In this document: piece by piece, positions 43,375-54,622 of the stretch
Numbering within the stretch: the first letter of the stretch is position 1
Layout: every line of letters begins with the position of its first letter
Assembly (NCBI GenBank): GCA_963556695.1
Contig: CAUWAG010000006.1
Coordinates: 3,472,001 to 3,536,000 of the forward strand
From: Anthostomella pinea
Taxonomy: Eukaryota > Ascomycota > Sordariomycetes > Xylariales > Xylariaceae
Reading direction: 5' to 3'
DNA length: 64,000 nucleotides
Translations under genes and position numbers: made by a program
Notes under the pieces: model-generated
Seen by the model: the letters and a program-made list of their open reading frames with translations, nothing else
Database searches by the model: none
Told to the model about the DNA's origin: nothing

Positions 43375-44055
43375 TTATTTCCCGATGGATTTGAATAAAT
43401 CGTCGCCCAGATTGGTGTCGACTTTACTCTCCAGAGCGCTGAGCTCTGGAATCATCGGCGGCGGTGGGCCCATGGCCTTCTTCGGCGTTTTCACCTCTTC
43501 GACAAAGGTGGGAGTGCTGGCCCTCTGGCTGTCATTCGCACGGTCATTCGCACGGTCATTCGACCGTAACCGCCGGAACCAGCCACTGCTGCGTTTCACC
43601 TTCCTGTCCTCTGCAATGGTGCTCGCAGTCCGGCTCGGTGGCCTGGAAACACCCTGGCCCGAGATCGATCCTTGTTCATCGTAAGCGTTGTTCAGTAGTG
43701 TTTTGCTGAGCAGGCGTCTCAGACTGCCGCGACTCGAAAGTGTCGGCGATGCGGGAGTTTCATCTGCTGGGCGCTTGATACCGCCATTGGTCGTGCTCAG
43801 GACGTCGGATTTGGGGAATGTACCATGACCATTTGCAACGCCACTTGCTTCCTGCTTCTTCGGTACCTCGTCTTTGCTAGGCGTCTTTGGTTGGGTTCGT
43901 GCTTCCTCCTTGGGCGACGGCAAAGGGGGCGGGATGTTGGTTCCGTCAGTCAATGAGCCGAACTTGAAGTCTAGGAGCGGAAGCTCGAAGCGTTTCGAAG
44001 CGGTCGACGCAGGCTTGACATCAGCAACGCCGGTACTGGATGTTGTAGCAGGCAT
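43375..44055 (-). CDS. Hypothetical disordered protein
   Basis: An intronless 226-aa protein of no recognised family. The N-terminal motif FELPLLDFKFGSLTDGTNIP then PPLPSP looks like a conserved short linear segment. The middle is Pro/Ser/Thr/Lys-rich and disordered. A basic patch (SSGWFRRLRSNDRANDRAND) carries a tandem NDRA duplication visible as a 12-bp DNA repeat. The C-terminus ELSALESKVDTNLGDDLFKS may form a helix. No membrane segment or signal peptide. Codon usage and Kozak context (GGCATG on the reverse strand) resemble neighbouring genes. Confidence 0.7.
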   Translation of the reverse strand: MPATTSSTGVADVKPASTASKRFELPLLDFKFGSLTDGTNIPPPLPSPKEEARTQPKTPSKDEVPKKQEASGVANGHGTFPKSDVLSTTNGGIKRPADETPASPTLSSRGSLRRLLSKTLLNNAYDEQGSISGQGVSRPPSRTASTIAEDRKVKRSSGWFRRLRSNDRANDRANDSQRASTPTFVEEVKTPKKAMGPPPPMIPELSALESKVDTNLGDDLFKSIGK

Positions 44056-46054
44056 GGCTGAGGTTCGGCAGTGACGGAGCCGAGGAGATAATCAAGTCGC
44101 AACTGATTGTAGAAGCGCTTCGTTTTCGCAAGTGGGAGACTGGCTACATGAAGGAGCTGGATCAGATCAGTAAATATCAATCAGGGTGACCCGTCAGAAA
44201 CCATAGAGCAATCAAGGCATATCCCAGCACAGATGCGATCATGGATGACTGGACAATTGCGGTAAGAACCATAAAATTGGAAGCTGGTAAACTGAGAGCG
44301 GTCCATTTCCTTACCGGCTTGGTTGGTGTTCGACCTGGCGCGCTACACAATTTTGAGCGCGGGTCAATCGCTACCCTGTGCTGGGCAGGCGAGATGTGAG
44401 GAGTGCTGCGATGGCAAGGTTGCGGAGAGAACGGCGCAACGCAGTTGGCAAGACCCCAGTGGAACTGAAAACCACAATTATCCAAGCGAGCACTTGAGGC
44501 GCGATGGTGAGGGAGATGGGGACTGGATGGGGAGACGGGAAAGTGGCTCGAGTGTCTCGACTTATTCTCACAGTCTGGAGGCGGAGGGGGACAAAGAAAC
44601 ATCGGATGGAGGAGGAGGCGAGGCCAGGGCCATCTTCCGGCAACAGCCATCAGGGTCCCGAAGTTGGAGTGGCTGGGATGACAGCTGATACCTTATTAGT
44701 TATTACCGTACCGTACCGTACCATATCGTGTACGGGCACCCACCGTATCGGATTGCCGCTACCTGGCCCCTGATCAGTAATAGGTACTGGCCGCTGCCCC
44801 CATGTCGCAACACCCGGGCAGCCTGGAGTTGGTCAAGCTGTCGGCTCGGGCTGTATGGCAACTTGTTACCTAAGCTAACAAATCGACTGTCGGCGCAATA
44901 GTGAGCAAATGCGACCCAGGCGCAGGAATGTCGAGCTGCAATTCAGCAGCTATCATACTGAATCTGTATCTCGACGTCTCTCACGTCCCGTCCCTCGGAA
45001 AACTGATGGGATGGAAACGGCAAAGCGGACCCCCCCACCCCCCTAAAATGGAACTAGCAGGTGGGGATTTCCCAAAGAAGAAAGGCATCAGGACTCTTTT
45101 AGGAAGCTTCCACATAATAGACTACATGTATGATGTATCCGTATCCCCGAGCTCCCCCCTAGGAGGCAATGACCATAAAACCACCGAATGACTTCACTTG
45201 TTAAGACTCAAGTATCGTCGCAGGGCGTTCCATGATGAGACATGGATGGGTGCACCGGCCTGCATGACCATCACACAACTGTGTGTGTGCGGTTCATCTT
45301 GTCACCAAAATGGTCCGTCTACGGTAGCTGCCGACTTGCCTCTGCATTTAGTCTAGTCACCCCGACCAAGGGCAGCTATCATGCAGCTATCATCCAGTAG
45401 CAGCCGGGACTGGGCACGAAATCCTCTCTTTAACTAGTAGAGTTGACTAAGCGTGTCCCCATCTGCAATGGGTGATCTCAAGACGCAATCTACGAGACAT
45501 GCCGTTTCAGCGATCATTGCGAGACATTGCCGTTCGATTTGGTAGGCGCCTATCAAATAAGCAGCCGCCATGTGAAGAGCTCCACTTTGAAAGTTGTTGA
45601 TGCAAACGGCCTCGTGTCTTACCCCTGACAGCTCGGTCGTTTGCAACGCGCGCGTTATGGGAAAACGGCCTCTCTCTTGGAACGGAAAGAAAGAAGACCG
45701 ACTCGAGGGCTTTCGAGCACAGCTCTGGCCGAATGATGGAGATGCGCCCCTTAGAATCACGCCCAAAAGGATAAGCTGATGAGTCCTCCAGGTCTCGTGA
45801 GACCCTTTCCGCAGGCGCTGCATTGGATTCCGATCCGACAGCAACACGATAATCCGGTGCCACACTGGGAAGGATATCCTGGTTGTGCTACCTAACACAC
45901 AGTATCCCTGGAGATAGTCGGTGCACGTCCACGTGTTCGAGACTTATTCCCACCCAATGACTCGCAAGCAGCTCGACCCGTGACCAAAAGCGTCGTGGAC
46001 ATGTCCCTCGAACCATGGTACTGCATATCGGATTCGATACGTTCGAAATGCGGT
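44056..46054. other. Intergenic region
   Basis: Two kb without a supported gene. Several open frames on both strands (for example 44177-44650 minus and 45434-45898 minus) overlap one another and have no protein-like features. A short GTACCGTACCGTACC microrepeat lies near 44707. Confidence 0.5.
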
Positions 46055-49007
46055 TCACCGGAACGCCTGGACAAAGTCATGCAGCCTGTCTATTACGACA
46101 GGCATGATGCCATTGAGACTGTCCTCCATGATTCTGTCCAGATGCCGTATCGCGTCTTCTTCGTTCAACTCCAGATGAAAGCGTTCCTTCACTTTGAAGA
46201 CCGCCTTGTCAGGCTCGGCCTTGATATCGGGTATATTGGCATGAACCATGAGACTGAACAGGTTCAGAATCAGGTTCGATGATTTCCGCAATGCTGCAAA
46301 TGCGAGGAAGCAGTATTGTTTGAACTGCAAGTAATGCTCACTCGGCGGGTTCGAGCCGCCCATGGCGTCGGCCATCTCCTTGCTGAGCTTGACCGCTGGT
46401 GCAAATGGTTTGGGATCCCGACCGAGGATGAACCCGAAATCCGCATGGAAGAAATGACCATCTGGGGCTAGGAGCAGGTTCTCGAGATGGCGATCCCCAA
46501 CGCCCAAGATATAAGTAATTACGCAGTAGCCCGCACATGATTTGGCAAACGTGTCGAGAGTCTCCTTGCGGACGCCTAGATACGCTCGCTCGTCCGGGTT
46601 GTGCTGCCGTAGATAGGCGAGCGCTGGATTGCTGTTATACTTGGACGCGATTGCAGAGAAGGTCTGCGACGGTACAAATTGGGAAGCGCCAGCCGTCGTA
46701 CTTGTTGCGAGGATTTTGTAAGGTGACAGCTTGAGATCCAAGTTTTCTTTCTGCAGCAATTGATCCATGAGAGTAATGATTTGAATAACAAGCTGGTCTT
46801 GTCGCAGGTCGTCACCGGTTTTGAAGAGGATGGGATACTTGTTCCCGGAAATGGTCTTGAACGTCACCATTATCGGCGAAAGGGAAGATTTGAAGACTCT
46901 TGTCTCCTCCGGAACAACCCCAACGACCATGATGGACGGGTCCAGTGGCATGGGCATTGGGGGATCAATACTCAATATCTCATTCTTCGGGTCAGCCAAG
47001 AAGGACTTTACTGTTTCGAGCTTTCGTGCGATCGAATCGCGTGAAGCTTGAATCTCAGCCGAGATCTTTGACAAAACCGTGATAAGTTCGGCTTGTCTTC
47101 TGATCGTGATTCTCGTCTCTCGGCCACCGGGGCGGCTCTCTAGCTCCTTCATGAAATCGTATTGTACCTTCGCGTACATTGTACGCACTTCTTCGCCCTG
47201 GTCGTTGCTTTTGTCGTCGTATTCGACGCCGAGGTACCAGTAAAAGTAATTCCCAAGGGTGAAGTTCTCCACAGCCCGTGAAATCAAGAAATCAGCTAGT
47301 GAGGAAGCCCGTACCGTGGCTTCGTTCGAATCGGCTGAGATATGTTCGAACTTCAGGGCTTGAACTAGCTGTAGTAGGTAAAGGAGTAACTCGTCGTCGT
47401 CCGCCTTTCGTAATCGGTCGACGGCATAGGCTCTGACAGCCCGATGATCAAATACAGGACCCAGGAGTTCCAGAGCATCGTCTACGTCGATGTCAGTCCA
47501 TTTGCCAAGGACTTGAATAGCCTGTTTCGATTCGCTCTGATCCTGCCAGTTCACAGACTTGACGAACTTGGTCAGAGCACGCTTGTCTTTGGTCAAATGG
47601 TACCTGAACTTCCACACCAGGTCCTTTTCCTCGGGTGAAAGGACATGGGTCGGCGAATACGACATGATCAGGTTAAGCTCATCGCGAACCTTGGCGTTCG
47701 GCCTCAAGTCTTTGTCCAGTATTCCATGGCGATGCTGACTTCTGACAAGGCGCCGGTGCTTACTCTCAGCTGGGTTATCTCTCGCCCCAACTTCAGGGTC
47801 ATATATGCGAATGAGGCGGTCGCTTTCTTCAGGCGCATTGATCCCGGGCCCGTAGGAAACCTCCGGGGGAGGTTTGAGGATGATGTTCGATTGAGATGCT
47901 GACAGATGCTGGAAGGATGAAATGGGTGGTGGCGGATACTCATGGTCTGCAAATACCACCGGGAAATCAAACCGGGGCAGCTCAATATTGAGTGTAAACT
48001 TCGAGGGTCCAGGCCTGGGAACCTCACCACCATTCGACTCGGCAACATTATGCTTCTTGACCTCCTCCGCCTCCTTATTCGCCACCGACTGGCGTTGGAG
48101 TGATTTGATCGAATTCCTTGCCGCTTTCAACCCGCGTTTCTCTGTACCACGATATACTAACTGGTCGAGCCATTCAACTCTGGGTATCTCATTCATCTCG
48201 TGTTTCTTGAAAAGCTTCTCCATGCGTTCAAGCTCTTCAGCTTCTTTGTCAACGACAAAAACCTCGCCCTTTCTTGAGCCAGTTCTGTTCTTAGCGATAG
48301 TAGAAGGTGTGGTTGTGTTGTCGTTGCCGTCAGCCTGTTTGTGCCTGTGGACAAGGCACTTCTGTCTGCCTTTCTGCAACTGATTGTCCCTGTCGAATAG
48401 TGGCAGGGTCGTACCACCGAAGGGAATGGCATGCCCCTGAGCTTGCTCCCCAGCAGTTGGCGAAAGGTCCCATATCGTAATTGCAAGGTATGAGTTCAGG
48501 GGGAGGCTCTTGTAGGGTATCGGTACGGTGAGCCACTCGCTCCATCTAGGCTATCGTGTTAGCCAGTATATTCATGGCACGTAGACTCGGCTTCGGAAGC
48601 ACACCTTCGCTCGTTTCGAAAAGCCTTGTACGAAGTCTGGACCGGGACTGTGAGCGGCTTGGAGCCAGCCCATACTTGGACGGTGACATAGAGGTCGGAG
48701 TGCGGGCTAAACCAGTTCGAAGTCAGATAACGCCCCGATGCGGCCTGGCCATACGCAACGTTGACAACACACACCTTGCATTAGACCCGATGTGCCTCAG
48801 CTCGGGGGTCTTCAGGAGAGTCGAGAAAAGATAGGGTGCCTCGTCGCCCTCTAGATTAATGCTACATCACCGCCACCGCCGTCAGTCAAACACTCGTCTC
48901 CTCTCTCCCTCCCTCTTCCCGCATTCGAATCCAGCGAAGCCAACTCACATGCGAAGCCTGACTGGGTAGTCCAACGACTCTGAGCTTCCAAAGGAGAAGG
49001 GTTCCAT
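46055..49007 (-). CDS. vps34: Phosphatidylinositol 3-kinase Vps34
   Basis: Class III PI 3-kinase producing PI3P for endosomal sorting and autophagy, working with Vps15, Vps30 and Atg14/Vps38. Four minus-strand exons, reconstructed from splice sites and conservation: 48949-49007, 48775-48861, 48605-48706 and 46055-48545 (912 aa; introns 87, 68 and 59 bp). The start gives MEPFSFGSSESLDYPVRLRI. The splices restore LEGDEAPYLFSTLLKTPELR, SDLYVTVQVWAGSKPLTVPV and RRWSEWLTVPIPYKSLPLNS of the C2 domain. A helical accessory domain spans about 385-525. The kinase domain from about 625 has KTGDDLRQDQLVIQ, catalytic loop GVGDRHLENLLL (about 763) and HADFGFILG (about 785). It ends HDFVQAFR, the usual activity-critical C-terminal helix. 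Divergent from nse4. Confidence 0.95.
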
Positions 49008-49794
49008 GGTAGTCGATCTGGTAGTCCATGACAGCTTCACTAGTCTATTGGCAAGAGTTTGGTGAAGAGGTGCGGACAATGAAACTCGAAGTCAAGGCGA
49101 AGACGCATGTTCCTATGTCATCAAGGCAATCAGCGTCACGAGCAGTTCTGACGCTTGAGCTTAGACCACCTAAAGCTCTTTCTGCCGGCTGTTATCTAAT
49201 CAGCGACTGGGGTGCTTCCAAGGTGGGGCATCGCGCTAGCCCAAATGCTAGTAGCAAGCCCCCACTAATTCCGCTAAGTCCGAAGGTCTGTACGTCGGTC
49301 GATCCAATAGTACATGTACCCGGGGGCCGGAGGTCCTTCACCAGCAGATCAGCTTCACCACAGCACATTTCCCGAGCATGCAAGAGAAAAACTGAGTGGC
49401 TAAGCGTCGGTCGCATCCGTTATAACAGTCACGTACACTATTTCGACGTTGGCACATCTTCCGCAGAAAACCTGGGAGGCACAGAACTTCGATCGGCACA
49501 ACGAAGCACCAGCCATAGCTGCAAGCCACAGAGGGTGGGGACCGATCAATCTAACGCCCGCGTCGCGTCTGCCTCGCCAAAGACGCGCCTCCAGGCTCGA
49601 CCATCACTCTCATTTTCACGTGCCCCCAGGACCAGAACGTAACCTCACGAGCGCATGTGTTGAGCGAGCCCCAACAACTAGCAAACGCTGCAGCCCAATC
49701 TCATCGAGCTGTCTGAACTTCCTCTGAGTCTCCCCTACCTGCCATCCCTATTTGCGAAACCCTCGCGAAATCCCCAATCGACAACTCGCCAGCC
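49008..49794. promoter_or_regulatory. Divergent intergenic region between vps34 and nse4
   Basis: 787 bp separate the two start codons, so promoters of both genes must lie here. No individual element can be assigned. Open frames within it are not protein-like. Confidence 0.5.
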
Positions 49795-51183
49795 ATGTCA
49801 GATCGATCTTCGTCCCCGACTTCGGGGTCCCCTGGTTCTTCCCCCGACAGAGACAGTCGCAAGAATATTCTGGTCATGAGAGACAAGGGCAAGGCTCCTG
49901 AAGGCTCATCAAAAAGGAAGCGGACCTTGACCAACGGCACAGGCGCATCTAACTCAAGGCGGCGCACACGAGAGCCCGAGGTCATTGAGGATGGTGACGA
50001 CACTGGGTCCTTTGACTATGACCCGAACCAGCCCCTGGACGAGAGGCGCCAAGTGCAAAGGGGTTTCAGAGATATAATACGAGATGTGACTGAGAATGCC
50101 GATGAGTACCTCAAGCCCGAGTCGTTGGGTCTCCATGACGCAATACGAAGGGCCAATGAATTGTCAGGCCAAGTGAAGCAGACCAGCGAGGCAACCATCG
50201 ACTCCAAACTCCTGGTCAACACAGCCGATGCGTCTTATAGGAAGACAGTCCGTCTCACTTCTGGCAACATCGCTCAAGGAGTTGACGTAGATGAGTTTGT
50301 CTCAAAGTGCATCACTTACATGCGTTTGGGTAGTGGGATCGCCGAGGATGACGCACCAGGACTCACCGCGACCCAGCAACAGCGACGAAGGCCCAATAGA
50401 GTAGCCCAAGATGACGATGGAGACGACGACGAGATCGGTGACGAAGGCGACATGTTCAACTGGGAGCACCTGGGTCGTTTCGCCTCCCTGCCACATGTCA
50501 GGCGGCCAGCTGTGCCTGGCTTTCTTCTGGGCCCCCTTTCCGTCGAGAAGAAGGTACGGAAGGTTGTCAAGCGAAGCGCGCCTTTCAGACCTGGAAACCT
50601 CCAAGAGACCAGACCAGAAGTGCTGAATGCCGAAGACGTTCAAAGATCGGAGAAGAACGACCTCACAGCTATCTGCTCGAAGATCCTCCGCCGACTCGAA
50701 CAAGTCCAAGAGGAAGCGCAGACCAAGGTGGATGATGCATACCAGAATCAAGGAGCGAGTGAGGAAGAAGCGCAGAGACTGATGGATAAATACGCCCTAA
50801 GAAGTACAGGCGGCATCGACCTGTTGAAATTCGTCGTCAACCCGAAGTCATTTGGACAGACAGTAGAGAACATGTTCTACGTCAGCTTCTTGATACGAGA
50901 CGGTCGTGTCGAAATTGACTTTGATGACAACGACCTGCCCACGCTTCGTAAGTCAGCTCGTCTCCTCAGCTCCTGCAATTGCTAACCTTTCTCAGAGCCA
51001 GTAGCCTCACATGATGAATCTGGTCATGCCAAAAGCAGTGCACGAAAGCAGCAGGCTGTATTGTCCATTGACATGCAGATGTGGCATGACATAATAGATG
51101 CTTTCAATATTATCGAGCCCATCATAGAGCATCGCAAGGAACAAAGGCACCAAGGCCCAGGAGCTCGCGGCTGGTACAGCTAG
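49795..51183 (+). CDS. nse4: Smc5-Smc6 complex subunit Nse4
   Basis: Exons 49795-50947 and 50996-51183 (446 aa) with a 48-bp intron; the junction makes TLQPVASHDESG. Nse4 is the kleisin that bridges the Smc5 and Smc6 heads with Nse1/Nse3 in DNA repair. After a disordered basic N-terminus, the N-terminal kleisin region is seen (QVQRGFRDIIRDVTENADEY..., IRRANELSGQVKQTSEATID, YRKTVRLTSGNIAQGVDVDE). The middle has an acidic run and FNWEHLGRFASLPHVRRPAV. The C-terminal winged-helix signature is FVVNPKSFGQTVENMFYVSF...DFDDNDLPTLQPV. Family assignment is confident. Confidence 0.94.
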
Positions 51184-52312
51184 TTGCTGCTGTACAGCTA
51201 AATCTCTACACTTGCGCCATCACATGCCTCCGGATAGCTTACTTGGCATAGAAGATGCAAACGCCTATGAGTTGCTCCTGCACATGATTTTGATGTATAA
51301 TAGTCACGATTACATGCCCGTTATGAGCCGAAAATTCGTGGTCTTCGTGCCGATGTGTTATTGGCGCTCAATTAAGCCTCGTTACATGGAATGTGCTTGT
51401 GGAGGTTGCTGTTAAAACCCCTTCAAATGTCGAGCAGGGACATAATAGCCTAGAACTGAGTGGCCATGCCCTCTGCAGGTAAAGCCATGGTGCGGTGGTG
51501 CCGTGATGCTGTGATGGTGGTGTCATGGTATCGGAAGCTGGGCTTTGAGGTGACGAAGAAGTGTCTGAAGTCGAAGTGGGTGAAGACTGCGGCAGCAAGG
51601 TTGCGGATGATCCTCGAAGCTGGACAAAAGCCAGTAACAGACCACTGTCACTTTACCGTTTTCCCGGGGCTGTTGTTCTTCACCTAGTTGCACCTGGCAC
51701 ACATTCCGGTGCGATTGATTTCTTCGACCCTGTTCCTCAGGCACACCCACACACCACACACAAAAACCCCAAGGGCAGCACATTTTTCTTTGGTCTGCTG
51801 CTCTGCCCTCTCCATCTACCACAATTACTGGTTGGAATTCTGTTTTTCTCGACTTTGATTCGGACGTATGGTTTTAACCTTCGATTCTCGATTTTTGATC
51901 ATCACATCCGCTTCTGAAGCTCAACTCCGACACTTCAAATTTTCTTCCAATCTTCTTTTCTGTACCTCCCGCATCCATTGCCCTTTCCAACTTGCGTTCT
52001 GCACTCTGTACCTCGATTATACTCTGCCATTCCCACCGTCGATACGCAACTTGTATCCTCACAGTCAATACTCAACTTCGATCTTGTACGGCAATTCTCG
52101 ATTTTGATTCTGGATTTCATGTTCATACCACGATTCTCAATTCCGATTCTATATAGCGACTCTCAACATCACTTTTCGACTCCGGCAACATCCTACTACA
52201 CAGCTTCCATTCACCCTATCACACTATCACACTATTCGACGCAACAGTCTCCATCTCCGGAACCATCAAAACACACCGCCTCACACCAAATTCCATCCAT
52301 ATTCCAGCTACC
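51184..52312. other. Intergenic region with T/C-rich leader
   Basis: The part from about 51840 to 52300 is pyrimidine-rich with loosely repeated TCGATTCTCGATTTTTGATC-type phrases and a run of CTCTGTACCTCGATTATACTC; this looks like a promoter/5' UTR of the gene starting at 52313. No gene seen. Confidence 0.55.
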
Positions 52313-53124
52313 ATGTCTGGAATCCAAAGCATCGGCGCGGGCGCCAAGCTATCTTACGAGCAGCTCGAGAAGGCGAACCGACTGTTGTCGCTGGAGAACC
52401 GGAGCCTCAAGTGTGAGGTTCAGAAGCTGCGAAAGGCGCTGACGGAGGATATGGTTGAAGACGCCATGACGGCAAAGAGATCCGAAATCGCAACCCATGA
52501 AGCTGTGGCATCCTGGGAGAAGGACGTCGAGGGCGACACTATGATGAGCGACAGCGACAGCGGCAGCGACAGCGATGATGACAGTGGCAACGACAAGGGA
52601 ACCGACAAGGGAAACTCCGAGCAGAAGCAGAAGCAGAAGCAGCAGCAGACAGGGGACCAGGCGACCCCGAGTCCCGTCCGAAGAATGCGACTGGCTCGCC
52701 GCCAACTCTCCGGACTAAGACAGATCCAGAACGCGCACGAGAAGCGCCGGTGTGCCGCCTACGCCCAGCTCAAGGGCACCTACAAAGCCAGCATCAAGAC
52801 CGATGCCGAGCTCTTCATCAAGGATCGAGAGCGACAGATCGAGGCCGCCCACCAGCGGCGCTCCGATGAGATCTTAAGAAGGCCGAGGAGGAGATCTACG
52901 AGCGGATCCTGGCCGAGCACAACCAGCCCTTGCACCAGAAGGCTATGCACCTGTTCGAGAAGCTCAGCCACGAGGAGGCGCTGGCGCTGGCGAAGGAGGA
53001 ACACGACCGGGTCACAGAGAAGGCCATCCGCGTCTACACCAGCCACCAGCTGGGAGCTGGCATGTCGGGATTTCTGGAGCACCGGCAGCAGCAGAGACTC
53101 CTGCAGAAGCAGGCAGCGAACTAG
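52313..53124 (+). CDS. Hypothetical helical protein, reading frame broken by a -1 frameshift
   Basis: No family recognised. From the ATG at 52313 the frame encodes a coiled coil (LSYEQLEKANRLLSLENRSL then KCEVQKLRKAL), an acidic Asp/Ser repeat (SDSDSGSDSDDDSGND), a Lys/Gln run, then a charged helix up to HQRRSDEI at 52873. At 52874-52875 the frame must shift by one base: the unshifted frame turns into Arg/Ser/Thr-rich nonsense to 53158, whereas the other frame continues the helix (KKAEEEIYERILAEHNQPLH, MHLFEKLSHEEALALAKEEH) and stops at 53124. No intron with sensible splice sites explains this. A one-base deletion, either real or a sequencing error, is the simplest reading; intact length would be about 270 aa. 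Confidence 0.6.
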
Positions 53125-54622
53125 AAGCAGAGGCGAAGGCACCAAGAGGTGCACATAGATTGTGGGGTTACGGCAGGAGGGAGGAGGCCGGTACCTGTAT
53201 ATTGCAGTAAAGTGTCCGAGGATGGTATCTTCCTGCAGCGTTTTTATCTGATTTAGCCTGGGTATTGGAACAAAGGTCCTCATCGCAAATGTCGAGTTTT
53301 CTTCTTGCTCCCATGATCAATCTCTCTCTTTGACAACGTGGCCGTGCTGTAATGCTATGAATGACTGCTCACTCGTCACTGGGCTGGCTACTCCTTGCTA
53401 CAGTATGCCTGAGGTTTCCGAAGGTGAATTGGTCCAAAATGCCAGACTGCAAAAGTTAAGCCAGCTAATTAGAGCGCGTACTTTTATGGATAAGGCTTCG
53501 ATACGAAGGAGAGAGAGCCAGGCGAAGGTGTTCCCTTTTAGCGAATTAAATTACTCGGTCATGGGAGACCTACAGGGCAAACTTTCGATTACGACACATG
53601 TTTGCGTCGAAGCAGAGTCACTGGTGTGCTGGGCCATCTACCTATCCCCGTACCCTGTGATTACGGGCAGGTAGCAAGGAAATAACAATGGTCCAACAGT
53701 CAGTCGCGCGCAGTGGAGTGGTATAAACCGACGACGATGGATGATTGGCGACAGCGCCGGCTTAGGCAATTAGCAAATTAGCTTATCCTGAGCCACATGT
53801 TATCCCGGATGGTGATAAGTACCTATTCGCCGAACTGAGTGTTTGCTTGCCTTCAAGGTACCTAGTGGCTGCGCAGGTTGTATTCACCGCCGAAAGAAAC
53901 CTCGAGGGACAATGCAGTTTACGCTGACATCACAGTGGCTCGAAACCTCCTTCCAGAGATGGTACGCGTCACGGGCACGACTGGACACACGCTAGTACCG
54001 TACACGCTTGGGTGGGCGAGTGCCGCCTACGAGCTGGGCGGCTGTGTCTTCTGTCTTTCCAGAAGCCTGCTACTTTGCATCGACACCGACTGAGGTAAAC
54101 CGTTGCTAATCGTCATGAGAGCAGGCCCAAAAAGATACTGCCTAGACATCATCGCAGTAAACAACACGTGCTCATACGAAAGGGGGGAAGCAATAACATT
54201 ATGAACAACTCTCAGAGGCCACGAACAGGAGAAGAGCCCCATTCAATGTACACGAGTGACGGGTGCCATACCGAGTACAGGTAGCTATTTGTGTCCATCG
54301 ACAAAAAAGCATAGGTACGATGTCGACCTATACACATCACCTAATTGGTATGATAGATTGACATTACATTAATCCTCGAGTGTCTCCCATGGTTGATTCA
54401 GCATACATATCAGCTTGACTAGACGGTTACTGTCGACCAAGCTAGAGCTTAAACACGAAGTCTCTCTCACCCTGTAGGCCCTACACCGATGCACACGTCC
54501 AAAGCTCAACAGTCAAGCAAGCCAGCAGTTTACACGACAAAATGTTATAATCCGTAGTTTGATTCAATAGCCGCGGCGCTGAGCTCTTTACTTCGCTACA
54601 TACATACCTACCTGCAGGAGCA
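53125..54622. other. Intergenic region
   Basis: No supported gene in 1.5 kb. Short frames on both strands show no protein features. CCTAC/GGTAC-rich stretches typical of this genome's intergenic DNA are present. Confidence 0.5.

Noticed and set aside
49028..49642. 204-codon frame between vps34 and nse4
   Set aside because: It starts inside the reverse complement of the vps34 leader and shows no domain; more likely promoter DNA.
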